Source: Chitinophaga sp. Cy-1792 (GTDB lineage Bacteria; Bacteroidota; Bacteroidia; Chitinophagales; Chitinophagaceae). From it: 64,000 bases of DNA. Positions 35,384 through 43,557 of the stretch are shown in pieces (positions within the stretch are counted from its first letter, which is position 1; each line of letters starts with the position of its first letter). Position numbers and translations under genes: made by a program. The notes beneath the pieces are model-generated. The model saw only the letters and a program-made list of their open reading frames with translations. It was not told the origin of the DNA and ran no database searches. The stretch covers positions 992,001 to 1,056,000 of the forward strand of contig NZ_VWWO01000002.1 in NCBI RefSeq assembly GCF_011752935.1, given 5' to 3'.

Positions 35384-36397
35384 TTACGGATTCATAATAT
35401 GTATCAACGCCTTACTTACTACATAAGTAGGCAAATAAAGCGTATTGTCTGTAGACGACGTCAGATTCGCATCTCTGTCGATCGCATAACTGAATACACC
35501 ACCTTTTTTAACACCACCGGTAGGTTCCCAGTTGGCATAATCATAGGCACGGCCGGTACCATTTACCGGGTAGGTTACATCATACCATACATTACTTGGA
35601 TATCCATTCTCTTCATAAAAAGAAAAACCTGGAACAAACTGTGTTGAGCTGATGTAAGGAGAGAAGGTGTTCCAGGTAGATTGTAAGGTAGATGCACCCC
35701 TGCCATAGGCTTGCAGCCATACATAATTTACCATGGTATACACTTTTTTAAACAGACTGTTGGAGCCGCTCTGATTCGTATCGAAGGTGAGCAGCTTACC
35801 GGTGCCGGACTTAGGCCCCAGGTAGGCAGATAATGCGGTGTAAACACCGGTCATGGTAGTGAGGGTGGTGCCGCTCGGGTTACTCTCAATGTCTACGTCG
35901 TAACCATCAAAGCCATATTTGTTGACGATACTATCCATGATATACTTCGCAGTGGCGGCATAGCCGGCTGTATTGGCAGAGGCGCCTGATATCAGGTTGA
36001 GATTACCGGTAACGATGACTTTCGTGCCTTTGTTGTGTAGTTTGTTGATCCATACAGGCACACTGTCGGCAACTGGTGAGGTGGAGCTGAAACAAAATAC
36101 GATCAGTACGTCCATACTGTCGGGGATAGCGGAAAAGTTAGAGCCGTTCAATCCTGCGCCATAGCAGGGACCCTGAAAACGATAGAAGCCGGCATAAATC
36201 TCATGCTGGGTTTTCTTATACGCCTGTAAGCTGCTGTCGCTGGCGGTAAGGGCAGCGCTGGCGCTTTGGGCGGATACACCAGACTGTGTCGAAAGATTTG
36301 AGTCCGTCAGATTTTTCGTGCAGGCACTCAGGAGAAAGGTGGCGGAAAACAGACATGCAGCAATCATTGCTGTAAACAAAGGGCTTGAATTTTTCAT
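35384..36397 (-). CDS. GH18 family lipoprotein (endo-beta-N-acetylglucosaminidase or chitinase-like)
   Basis: 337 residues. The lipoprotein signal LFSATFLLSAC puts Cys at about 26, followed by a Ser/Thr/Ala-rich linker to about 65. The rest is a single GH18 barrel. Strand 4 carries the catalytic signature GFDGYDVDIE with Asp164, Asp167, Asp169 and the acid Glu171 all in place, so it should be active. GH18 enzymes cut beta-1,4 bonds between GlcNAc units using the substrate N-acetyl group. The small size without carbohydrate-binding modules resembles EndoF/EndoH-like enzymes more than large chitinases, but the distinction is not certain. It lies upstream of and collinear with SusC/SusD, pointing to a surface glycan-degrading locus. 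Confidence 0.88.
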   Translation of the reverse strand: MKNSSPLFTAMIAACLFSATFLLSACTKNLTDSNLSTQSGVSAQSASAALTASDSSLQAYKKTQHEIYAGFYRFQGPCYGAGLNGSNFSAIPDSMDVLIVFCFSSTSPVADSVPVWINKLHNKGTKVIVTGNLNLISGASANTAGYAATAKYIMDSIVNKYGFDGYDVDIESNPSGTTLTTMTGVYTALSAYLGPKSGTGKLLTFDTNQSGSNSLFKKVYTMVNYVWLQAYGRGASTLQSTWNTFSPYISSTQFVPGFSFYEENGYPSNVWYDVTYPVNGTGRAYDYANWEPTGGVKKGGVFSYAIDRDANLTSSTDNTLYLPTYVVSKALIHIMNP

Positions 36398-36604
36398 TGT
36401 TGTTCAGATTGGGTTTTAGTGAAATATCGTCGATAGATTTACCCGTAAGAGAAATTGGCTCCAATGAAATGATCGTTGTCGTACTATCGTGGTGCACTAT
36501 CCGGCCAGGGAGCATACGTGGAAAAAGCCGGAACCAGGGTTACTGCATTGCTTACTAAATATACTAAAAGTTATGAATGTATGTGTACTTGCCAGGAAAA
36601 TTGT

Positions 36605-36637
36605 TTTGTGCCTGACAATCAGGATGATGTATTTTTG
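36605..36637 (+). promoter_or_regulatory. Promoter of the ACT-domain gene
   Basis: TTTG (36605-36608) and TATTTTTG (36630-36637) are separated by 21 bases, close to the Bacteroidota TTTG-N19-TAnnTTTG consensus. It lies just ahead of the ATG at 36662, supporting that start over longer upstream frames. Confidence 0.55.
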
Positions 36638-36661
36638 GATGAAACAAAGCACGGACTCATT

Positions 36662-37060
36662 ATGACTGGAGAAAACAACCTTCGCCATTTGCTGAAACAT
36701 ATGAAACCTGAACTGAACAAAGGGACATATGTATTTTGTACGATGCCAGGCATTGAACAGCTGGATATAAGCCAGGCAGTGTTTGTATTCAGGGAGAAAG
36801 AAGGATGGACCGTCGTTCTGGAACAACCCTATGCGAAAATGCTGGGCTTGGAATATACTTTTGTGGCTGCCTGGATTACATTAACCGTGCATTCATCGCT
36901 GGAAGCGGTAGGACTCACTGCTGCATTTTCGCAGGCGCTGTCCGGCAATGGTATCAGCTGCAACGTAGTGGCGGCCTACCACCACGATCATATCTTCGTG
37001 CCTGCCGCCGATGCAGCAAAAGCAATGGCAGTATTAGCTGCTTTATCTGAACAAAACTGA
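36662..37060 (+). CDS. ACT domain-containing protein (COG3602-like)
   Basis: 132 residues from the ATG at 36662 (MTGENNLRHLLKHMKPELNK). This opening, followed by GTYVFCTMPG, is typical of small two-ACT proteins; an upstream extension of the frame to 36476 has no protein-like character and contains the promoter. The C-terminal half (AWITLTVHSSLEAVGLTAAF, then GISCNVVAAYHHDHIFVP) is an ACT beta-alpha-beta unit. ACT domains bind amino acids and regulate enzymes. The neighbour 26 bp downstream is a PLP enzyme of D-cysteine/ACC type, so a link to amino-acid turnover is plausible. Confidence 0.82.
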   Translation: MTGENNLRHLLKHMKPELNKGTYVFCTMPGIEQLDISQAVFVFREKEGWTVVLEQPYAKMLGLEYTFVAAWITLTVHSSLEAVGLTAAFSQALSGNGISCNVVAAYHHDHIFVPAADAAKAMAVLAALSEQN

Positions 37061-37086
37061 TTGTCTAACCACTTCATCTTTTTACT

Positions 37087-38097
37087 GTGAAACAAAATTA
37101 CCTGGCAGATAAATTTCCTGTCTATCCACTGATAGCAATACCAACAGCTATTCATCCCTTAACGAACCTCAACCGCCGACTGAACGGCGTCAATATTTAT
37201 GTAAAGCGGGATGATGTGATGGACATCGGCCTTGGTGGCAACAAGTTGCGTAAGCTGGAATACCTTCTGCATGATGCCATCAGCAAGGGTGCGGATACGC
37301 TCCTCACTACAGGTGGTATACAGTCGAACCACACCCGCCTGACCGCCACTGCGGCGGCCCGCGCCGGACTGGCCTGTGAGGTGGTACTGTCGCAACTGGT
37401 GCCTGTTAAAACGGCCAACTATAACCAGAACGGCAACATCCTGCTGGAAAAGATCTTAGGTGTTAAAATGCATATCGTTCCTGAAAACGGATCAGGGGCT
37501 GCCGTGCTGGAAGCCCGCCAGGCAGAGCTGACAGCACAGGGCAAACATCCATATACAATGCCGATGGGAGGCTCCAGTCCGATCGGCGCGCTGGGCTACG
37601 CCAACTGCTACCTGGAAATCATGGCGCAAAGCCAGGAAATGGATATCACGTTCTCGCATATACTATTGCCTAACGGTAGCAGTGGCACACATGCCGGACT
37701 GCTGGCCGGACAAAAATACGCCGGTCATACCGGCCCGCAGATTCGCTCCTATGCCGTGCTGGCAGATGAAGTCACTACTAAAAAGGCTACCCTGGAGAAA
37801 GCAAACGCTACAGCTAACCTGCTCGGCTATACGAAATCGATTCCGGCAGAAGAGGTATTCGTTAGCGACAGCGCCCGCGGAGAAGCCTACGGCATCCCCA
37901 CGGAGGCCATGTGGCATGCACTGAAGCTCCTGGCATCCACTGAAGGTATATTCCTCGACCCCGTATATAGTGGCAAAGCCTTCGCTGGTATGCTGGCAGA
38001 TATAGAACAGGGACGATTTCCGGAAGGAAGTAACCTGCTGTTTGTAATGACCGGCGGTACACCCGGACTCTTCGCCTACCAGGATTTAGTAGAATAA
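37087..38097 (+). CDS. D-cysteine desulfhydrase / ACC deaminase family PLP enzyme
   Basis: 336 residues with a GTG start; no in-frame ATG lies near the N-terminus and YPLIAIPTAIHPLTNLN is the expected family opening. The PLP lysine lies in GGNKLRKLEYL, followed by the TTGGIQSNHTRLTAT block and MPMGGSSPIGALGY. The glycine-rich phosphate loop SSGTHAGLLAG is intact. Such enzymes convert D-cysteine to pyruvate, sulfide and ammonia; close relatives act on ACC, and sequence alone separates them poorly. I favour D-cysteine desulfhydrase. It follows the ACT gene by 26 bp, probably as one transcript. Confidence 0.85.
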   Translation: MKQNYLADKFPVYPLIAIPTAIHPLTNLNRRLNGVNIYVKRDDVMDIGLGGNKLRKLEYLLHDAISKGADTLLTTGGIQSNHTRLTATAAARAGLACEVVLSQLVPVKTANYNQNGNILLEKILGVKMHIVPENGSGAAVLEARQAELTAQGKHPYTMPMGGSSPIGALGYANCYLEIMAQSQEMDITFSHILLPNGSSGTHAGLLAGQKYAGHTGPQIRSYAVLADEVTTKKATLEKANATANLLGYTKSIPAEEVFVSDSARGEAYGIPTEAMWHALKLLASTEGIFLDPVYSGKAFAGMLADIEQGRFPEGSNLLFVMTGGTPGLFAYQDLVE

Positions 38098-38103
38098 GTA
38101 ACT

Positions 38104-38111
38104 TATCTTTG
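38104..38111 (+). promoter_or_regulatory. -7 promoter element of the DUF4180 gene
   Basis: TATCTTTG matches TAnnTTTG exactly, 22 bases ahead of the ATG at 38134. A weak -33 (TTTA) lies about 16-19 bases upstream, inside the end of the previous gene. Confidence 0.5.
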
Positions 38112-38133
38112 GGGACTTTAATTGTTAACCATT

Positions 38134-38493
38134 ATGGAAATTAAGATTCATCAGACGAGAAACTATCCCGTAGCGGAATTACAGGGAACAGGTGTTTTGA
38201 TAAGTAATACGGAAGATGCCCTTGACCTGCTGGGCAACCTGTACTATCAGGATGTGGAAAGGGTCATTCTTCATGAAGATAATATCACACCGGCATTCTT
38301 CGACCTCAGCACCGGTATTGCAGGAGAGATATTGCAGAAGTATACCAACTATAAAATGCGGCTGGCAATTGTAGGAGATTTTTCCAAATATCCCGGGCAG
38401 GCCTTCCGCGATTTTATCTTCGAAAGTAATAAAGGAAAACAGGTCAACTTTCTGGATACTACAGCGACAGCTCTTGTCAGGCTGAGTAGCTGA
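38134..38493 (+). CDS. DUF4180 domain protein
   Basis: 119 residues from the ATG at 38134 (MEIKIHQTRNYPVAEL); a TTG at 38122 would add only four residues. The whole length matches my memory of DUF4180: ISNTEDALDLLGNLYY, then VILHEDNITPAFFDLSTGIA, then YKMRLAIVGDFSKYPGQAF and a short C-terminus. The fold is probably STAS-like alpha/beta. Its function is unknown; members occur as solitary cytoplasmic proteins. It has its own promoter and is followed by a hairpin at 38502-38542. Confidence 0.85.
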   Translation: MEIKIHQTRNYPVAELQGTGVLISNTEDALDLLGNLYYQDVERVILHEDNITPAFFDLSTGIAGEILQKYTNYKMRLAIVGDFSKYPGQAFRDFIFESNKGKQVNFLDTTATALVRLSS

Positions 38494-38501
38494 TCCATAG
38501 G

Positions 38502-38542
38502 CCCGTTCCTGGGAAGTGCTGTTGGTAACTAACAGGAACGGG
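38502..38542. terminator. Hairpin between convergent genes
   Basis: Ten-base perfect arms CCCGTTCCTG (38502-38511) and CAGGAACGGG (38533-38542) lie between the DUF4180 gene and the convergent TPR gene. No T run follows on either strand, so its efficiency as a terminator is uncertain. Confidence 0.55.
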
Positions 38543-38556
38543 TATATGAAAATTTA

Positions 38557-39375
38557 TCAGGGTTTAAGACGGCTAAGTAAGAAGCTGTTTACCTGATATG
38601 GATAGCGCTCATAGATGGCATTATCTTCATTAATCGTAAAACCATCCTTAAAATCCTTCACCGCCTCCTCGTATAGTTGCATTGCTGCTGTATCTTGCTG
38701 TAAGTAACCCATGCACAGGGCTTTATAGAATTTTGCATCTGAAAAGTTGGAGTACCGCTGTAATGCTTTATCAAAATAGGAGATAGCCGCAGCATATTCT
38801 TGCTGTTCATATAAGGTGATGCCCATATAGAAATTTACCAGGTGATGTACCATGCTGTCACCGAAACGTGCCTGTTGCCGCCGGATACATTCCCGGAAAC
38901 AGCTGGCGGCGCTGTCATATTTATTGAGCTGAAGATAGGATAAGCCAATGTAGAAGCGGTATTCATGGTCCATAATCCCTATGTCGCCATTGACCTGGCT
39001 GGCCAGCTGAAAATCAGCGATGGCGGCTGTATAATCTTTCAGGAAAATACATTTAATAAAACCTCTGTAATCTATATATCGCGGCTGGTTGTATTTAACA
39101 GCGCTATCGAGGTAAGCCATGCCCACTTCGTATTTCAACGTTTTGAAGTACGGCATGGCTTTCTGCTGCCATAAAAATGCATCTTGTGGCAGTATAGCCA
39201 GCGCGCTGTCGAGATATACATTCCAGGATTGCGAATAAATAGCGTACTGGTAGGCGCCATTATGCAGGTATTTCTGAAGAATGCTGTCACGGGAAATGCT
39301 TGCTTTCTGGGCGTAGGAAAAGGAGGTAGCCAGTAAGAGCAGGCTAAGGATGATAAGGGTGACGGGCTTGCGCAT
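38557..39375 (-). CDS. Secreted tetratricopeptide-repeat protein
   Basis: 272 residues from the ATG at 39375 (MRKPVTLIILSLLLLATSFS), chosen because an upstream ATG at 39402 overlaps a hairpin and lengthens the signal n-region. The signal is cleaved near SYAQ. At least five TPR-like units follow: AFLWQQKAMPYFKTLKYEVG, DIGIMDHEYRFYIGLSYLQL, YMGITLYEQQEYAAAISYFD and AKFYKALCMGYLQQDTAAMQ among them. No enzymatic domain is visible. It is presumably a periplasmic protein-interaction scaffold; no partner is suggested by its neighbours. Confidence 0.82.
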   Translation of the reverse strand: MRKPVTLIILSLLLLATSFSYAQKASISRDSILQKYLHNGAYQYAIYSQSWNVYLDSALAILPQDAFLWQQKAMPYFKTLKYEVGMAYLDSAVKYNQPRYIDYRGFIKCIFLKDYTAAIADFQLASQVNGDIGIMDHEYRFYIGLSYLQLNKYDSAASCFRECIRRQQARFGDSMVHHLVNFYMGITLYEQQEYAAAISYFDKALQRYSNFSDAKFYKALCMGYLQQDTAAMQLYEEAVKDFKDGFTINEDNAIYERYPYQVNSFLLSRLKP

Positions 39376-39400
39376 GGGGATGGGGTTCAGTATTTTGGTC

Positions 39401-39435
39401 ATACCCCTTTAAGGTACTGTACCATAAAGGGGTAT
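39401..39435. terminator. Hairpin between acyltransferase and TPR genes
   Basis: Sixteen-base arms (39401-39416, 39420-39435; ATACCCCTTTAAGGTA) pair with one mismatch. It lies just after the acyltransferase stop. The T-rich tail is better on the plus strand, so the orientation is unclear. Confidence 0.6.
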
Positions 39436-39456
39436 TTTTATTTTATTGTAAGAAGA

Positions 39457-40608
39457 TCAGGCATTGCCCCACTTGCGTTTCAGCCACGCCCTTATCGGTT
39501 CGTCGTATAGTTTCAGACTGGCATAACCCACGGAAACGGCTACTATAAATGTCAGCGCACCGTAAAGGATATTAGGGGTGGTTTCTGTTCTGGGGTGACT
39601 ATTTACATACCCGGTGTAAATATAGATAAATGGATAATGGGTAATGTAGATAGGGTAGGAGATGTCTCCCAGGAATTTACATATAGCCGTTCCCGTTTTA
39701 CTGCTGGTTTGGCCGCTGGCACCGATATAGATGATTACCGGGAAGAGGAACAGGATGGTCAGCGCCTCGTAGAGGCCGTTCATCCAGCGCTGTGTTTCGC
39801 CGCCAATGCGGGGTACCGACAGCAATATCACCAGCATCAGTGCGCTGATGAAAAAGGCATTGTTGATCTTTCCTGGCTTAATGGTACGTGATATCAGCAA
39901 CCCTGCAAAGAAGGGGTACATCAGTCTGACAAATCCGATAGTCAGCTGTTCCTGGGTGATAGACCACCCACCGATTACATCGCCGTTTTTGCAGGTAACG
40001 CAGTAATACAGCAGGGCTGCTCCTGCCAGGAATACCAGCACGGACAGCGCTGCTTTGGAAAGCTTACGGAGTCCGACAGCATATAGTATATTGGCTACAT
40101 ATTCATAAAATAGTGACCATCCAGGCCCGTTCAGGGGGTGCATTTCCTGCCATCCGCGTATATCCATAGACGTGGGTACGGGTATTAATGTGAAGCCTAT
40201 CAGCATAATGCCGATCACCTGCCACAGCGGTACGTTATGGATATTGGGAAAGGTAGGGGAGTCGGACCAGTAGAAGCAGATGGCGCCAATGATCATCCCC
40301 AGGATAACCAGTGGCTGCAGCCTTTCCAGCCTCCGCTTAAAAAAGCCGCCAATACTCATTTTCGTCCAGCGGTCGTCGTAGGCATAGCCGATAACAAACC
40401 CTGAAAGCAGGAAGAAGAAATCCACCGCCAGATAGCCGTGGTTAATTTTCATGTCCATTATACTGGTAGAATTGGCCTCACATACGTGCATGCCCACTAC
40501 CATCATAGCGGCGACGCCGCGCAAACCATCCAGGATAGGGTAATGTGGCTTGCTGCTAAGTACCATAGCTTGTGGCTTACTGGTAAGAACCTCGGGTTGA
40601 CTGATCAT
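39457..40608 (-). CDS. Acyltransferase 3 family membrane protein (OafA-like)
   Basis: 383 residues with about ten membrane helices. The family opening is present: YPILDGLRGVAAMMVVGMHV, then GYLAVDFFFLLSGFVIGYAY and KRRLERLQPLVILGM. These proteins transfer acetyl or other acyl groups from the cytoplasm to sugars of surface polysaccharides or glycolipids. His41 in GMHV is the likely catalytic histidine. The C-terminus ends in a basic amphipathic tail (LYDEPIRAWLKRKWG), also usual. It is a solitary gene here with no glycan biosynthesis genes nearby, so the acceptor is unknown. Confidence 0.92.
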   Translation of the reverse strand: MISQPEVLTSKPQAMVLSSKPHYPILDGLRGVAAMMVVGMHVCEANSTSIMDMKINHGYLAVDFFFLLSGFVIGYAYDDRWTKMSIGGFFKRRLERLQPLVILGMIIGAICFYWSDSPTFPNIHNVPLWQVIGIMLIGFTLIPVPTSMDIRGWQEMHPLNGPGWSLFYEYVANILYAVGLRKLSKAALSVLVFLAGAALLYYCVTCKNGDVIGGWSITQEQLTIGFVRLMYPFFAGLLISRTIKPGKINNAFFISALMLVILLSVPRIGGETQRWMNGLYEALTILFLFPVIIYIGASGQTSSKTGTAICKFLGDISYPIYITHYPFIYIYTGYVNSHPRTETTPNILYGALTFIVAVSVGYASLKLYDEPIRAWLKRKWGNA

Positions 40609-41056
40609 GTGGAAAATATAAACGCTTGTTTTAATGTAAATTGATGCCCACTGTTGGCCCTACATAGGCCGTCAGCCACAATATGTATATTTTTTGCTGG
40701 ATTTTCCGCAGAAAATGAAGAGTGGAAAATAAAGGGGCAGGATGGCATGGTTAGGCTCAACTATTCTTACTGCCTGTTGTTATATAAAAAAAACTCCCCG
40801 CTTTTTCAACCGGAGCTGATGGGATACCTAACAGCAAGCAGCCGTACACGTTACTAATCAATTTCTAATATGGCGGGTAGTTTATCGAAAAATATATGAT
40901 TAACTGTTTCTGTAATAGCAATCTAAAAATATATAATTTATAAAATATGATACTTGTTCCACTGATCGTTCCCTGCACATTAGAAGGTTCTAATTTGCGT
41001 GGATTTTCTATTTGACTAAGTTTGACATCGAAAAGCTCCCCTAATATATCTTCTCT
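40609..41056. other. Intergenic region between acyltransferase and efflux operon
   Basis: 448 bp, AT-rich towards the efflux genes. Short open frames (for example 40654-40857) lack protein-like composition. Ahead of the TolC gene, TTGACA (41022-41027) and TATATC (41045-41050) are 17 bp apart, but this E. coli-type pattern is not the usual promoter form in this phylum. Confidence 0.45.
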
Positions 41057-42382
41057 ATGCAATGTAATAAGATATTGCGTTTGTGGCTTGTGTTATGCAT
41101 GAGCGTGGTCAGTGTGAATGCGCAGCAAAACAATCCGTTACCCGCTGCGGATTCACTGAAGTTGCCGCTTGACAGTGCAGAAAATCTTTTTCTGAAAAAT
41201 AACCTCGCCCTGCTGGCACAAAGGTACAATGTCAACGTTCAACAGGCACTGGAAATACAATCACGCCTGTACCCCAACCCAAACTTCTCGTTTGCTACCG
41301 CACTTGTTGGCCATGATCCCAACATCACGCCAACACCTGCCAACAAACTGTTTCCTTCTCCCTTCTCTGAGGCTGGTGAAGCGTCGGCAAATATCAGCCA
41401 GGAAATAGTGATCGCAGGTAAAAGAAATAAAGCGATAAAACTCGCTAAATCTAATACCAGGCTGGCTGAATACCAGTTCTATGATTTGCTCCGGACGCTT
41501 AAATACACCCTGCGCACCGACTTCTACACCATCTACTACCTGCAACAAAGCGCCAGCGTCTACAAAGATGAAATTGATGGCCTGCAAACAGTGGTAGACA
41601 GCTATAACGGCCTGCAGAAAGAAGGGAAGTTCTGGGTGTCGGAAAAAGAGATCGTAAGGGTGAAAGCACAGCTCTATAGTTTGCAAAGCGAATACCAGGC
41701 ACTGATAGACCAGATCAACAATACACAGAGTGAATTGAAACTCTTACTACAGGTAAAAACACTCACGTATATTGTTCCCCAGCTCGATCCCACACTGGCA
41801 GCCAATATCAATCCCCTGAAATACCCGCTGCCCGAATTGGTGGATTCTGCCTATCAACGCCGCACCGACCTGAAAATCGCCCAGCAGAATACGGAAATAA
41901 GCAAACTGAATTACAACTACCAGAAAGCACTCGCCGTTCCTGATCCTTCTTTCAGTATCAACTACGACAAGCAAGGCAGCTACATCAAAGACCTCTTCAT
42001 GGCAGGTATCGCGATAGATCTCCCCGCATTCAACCGCAACCAGGGTAATATAAAGTCTGCAAAATTTGCCGTGAAAATGAATGAGATGACGGAACAAAGC
42101 GTGGAGAAAACAGTGGAAGAAAATGTATACCGCGCACTGCAGGAATCTATTGACGCAGATAAGCTCTATAAGAAAGTAGATCCGGCATTCCAGAACGACT
42201 ACAGCCGGCTGATCAGCGCTGCCCTCGATGCCTATAAAAAGCGCACCATGGGCCTGCTCGATTTCCTCGACTTCTACGACTCCTACAAACAGAATACCCT
42301 ACAGATAAACGCAATACAACTGAATAAATTGAACGCACTGGAAAGTATTAACTTCTTCACTGGCTTCAATTTTTTTAATTAA
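41057..42382 (+). CDS. Outer-membrane efflux protein, TolC/CzcC family
   Basis: 441 residues with a signal peptide (ILRLWLVLCMSVVSVNAQ). Two outer-membrane efflux repeats are recognisable: SAENLFLKNNLALLAQRYNV and PNPNFSFATAL in the first half, RRTDLKIAQQNTEISKLNY and AIDLPAFNRNQGNIKSAKFA in the second. The latter (DLPxFNRNQG) is the typical family motif. TolC-type trimers form the outer-membrane channel of tripartite pumps. The adaptor and pump genes follow at 18 and 50 bp in the order C-B-A, as in cobalt-zinc-cadmium resistance systems. The metal cannot be told from sequence. Confidence 0.92.
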   Translation: MQCNKILRLWLVLCMSVVSVNAQQNNPLPAADSLKLPLDSAENLFLKNNLALLAQRYNVNVQQALEIQSRLYPNPNFSFATALVGHDPNITPTPANKLFPSPFSEAGEASANISQEIVIAGKRNKAIKLAKSNTRLAEYQFYDLLRTLKYTLRTDFYTIYYLQQSASVYKDEIDGLQTVVDSYNGLQKEGKFWVSEKEIVRVKAQLYSLQSEYQALIDQINNTQSELKLLLQVKTLTYIVPQLDPTLAANINPLKYPLPELVDSAYQRRTDLKIAQQNTEISKLNYNYQKALAVPDPSFSINYDKQGSYIKDLFMAGIAIDLPAFNRNQGNIKSAKFAVKMNEMTEQSVEKTVEENVYRALQESIDADKLYKKVDPAFQNDYSRLISAALDAYKKRTMGLLDFLDFYDSYKQNTLQINAIQLNKLNALESINFFTGFNFFN

Positions 42383-42400
42383 ATAAAGACCGGCATCCCC

Positions 42401-43507
42401 ATGCAAGCAATACTTAAACCATACAACGCCTTGTTACTGCTGCTGCCGCTGACAGTGGCAACACTCAGCTCCTGCGGCCACAAACAGGAACAGAAAACCG
42501 ACGAGCGTACCGCCTACGTAATACCCGATTCCATCATGAAGGTATTGAAAATCGATACCGTCCGGATGACACCGGTGGTAGATGCCATCACCCTCACCGG
42601 TATGGTCGATTTCAACCAGGATAACCAGGTGAGCATCTTCCCGCCTGTCAGCGGTATCGTACAGGATGCCAACGTGCAACTCGGCGACGCCGTAAAACAA
42701 GGACAGGTGCTGGCGACAGTAAAAAGTAGTGAAATGGCCGGCTACGAAAATAGCATGGTGGTGGCAGAAACAAATGTTACCAGCGCCAAAAAACAGCTGG
42801 AAGCCACCAAAGACCTCTTCAAAAACGGCCTCTCCTCACAGCTGGACCTCACCGCTGCCCAAACTGCCTACGATCAGGCAATTGCGCAGTTGCAGATGCA
42901 GCAAAGGGTACTCAAAATCAATGGCAACAACCGCCAGGGAATCTATGTGGTGAAATCTCCCATCAATGGATTTGTTGTGCAGAAAAATATTACCAATAAC
43001 ACCGTCATCCGCACGGATAATGGCAATAATCTCTTTACCATTTCAGATCTGAAAAACGTATGGGTGCAGGCCAACGTCTACGAGTCCAATATCAGCCGCG
43101 TTCACGTGGGGGACCATGTAGACGTTACCACCCTTTCCTATCCTGATAAGGTTTTCAAAGGCAGGGTAGATAAGATGCTGAATGTGCTGGACCCCGCCAG
43201 CAAGGTGATGAAAGTCCGCATTGTACTGCAGAACGATAACTACCTCCTGAAGCCGCAGATGTTTGCCAGCGTGAACGTACTCAATCCTGTCGGAAAAAAG
43301 GCGCTCACCGTTTCTTCACACGCACTGATGTTTGATCATAGCCAGTATTACGTGCTCATATACAACGGAAAAAGTGATGTAAAAATCACACCGGTAGAAG
43401 TGCTGGGTGCCAATGGAAATGAAACATATATCGCTGCCGGCCTGAAGGAAGGGGACAGGGTGATTGCCTACGATGTAATCCTGATCTACCAGGCTTTAAA
43501 CAGTTAA
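42401..43507 (+). CDS. RND efflux periplasmic adaptor, CzcB family lipoprotein
   Basis: 368 residues. A lipoprotein signal (LTVATLSSC, Cys at about 25) anchors it. The lipoyl-like halves are ISIFPPVSGIVQDANVQLGD-type (about 78-98) and VVKSPINGFVVQKNITNNTV (about 185-204), separated by a coiled-coil hairpin (NSMVVAETNVTSAKKQLEAT to LDLTAAQTAYDQAIAQLQMQ). A beta-barrel domain (VWVQANVYESNISRVHVGDH) and a membrane-proximal domain follow. It links the RND pump to the outer-membrane channel. No His-rich N-terminal metal-binding segment is visible, unlike some CzcB proteins. Confidence 0.92.
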   Translation: MQAILKPYNALLLLLPLTVATLSSCGHKQEQKTDERTAYVIPDSIMKVLKIDTVRMTPVVDAITLTGMVDFNQDNQVSIFPPVSGIVQDANVQLGDAVKQGQVLATVKSSEMAGYENSMVVAETNVTSAKKQLEATKDLFKNGLSSQLDLTAAQTAYDQAIAQLQMQQRVLKINGNNRQGIYVVKSPINGFVVQKNITNNTVIRTDNGNNLFTISDLKNVWVQANVYESNISRVHVGDHVDVTTLSYPDKVFKGRVDKMLNVLDPASKVMKVRIVLQNDNYLLKPQMFASVNVLNPVGKKALTVSSHALMFDHSQYYVLIYNGKSDVKITPVEVLGANGNETYIAAGLKEGDRVIAYDVILIYQALNS

Positions 43508-43557
43508 CCGGCTACTCGTTCCGTCATATCATACTCCGTATCTTTTAATACAAGCAA

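Noticed and set aside
36476..36661. N-terminal extension of the ACT protein
   Set aside because: The extra 62 residues are not protein-like and contain a good promoter; the family start is the ATG at 36662.
40654..40857. 67-codon frame in the 40.6-41.0 kb gap
   Set aside because: No protein-like pattern and no neighbours that would explain it.
41022..41050. TTGACA-N17-TATATC as a sigma-70 promoter for the efflux operon
   Set aside because: It looks like an E. coli promoter, but Bacteroidota primary sigma factors use a different consensus and the start would leave almost no leader; probably chance in AT-rich DNA.
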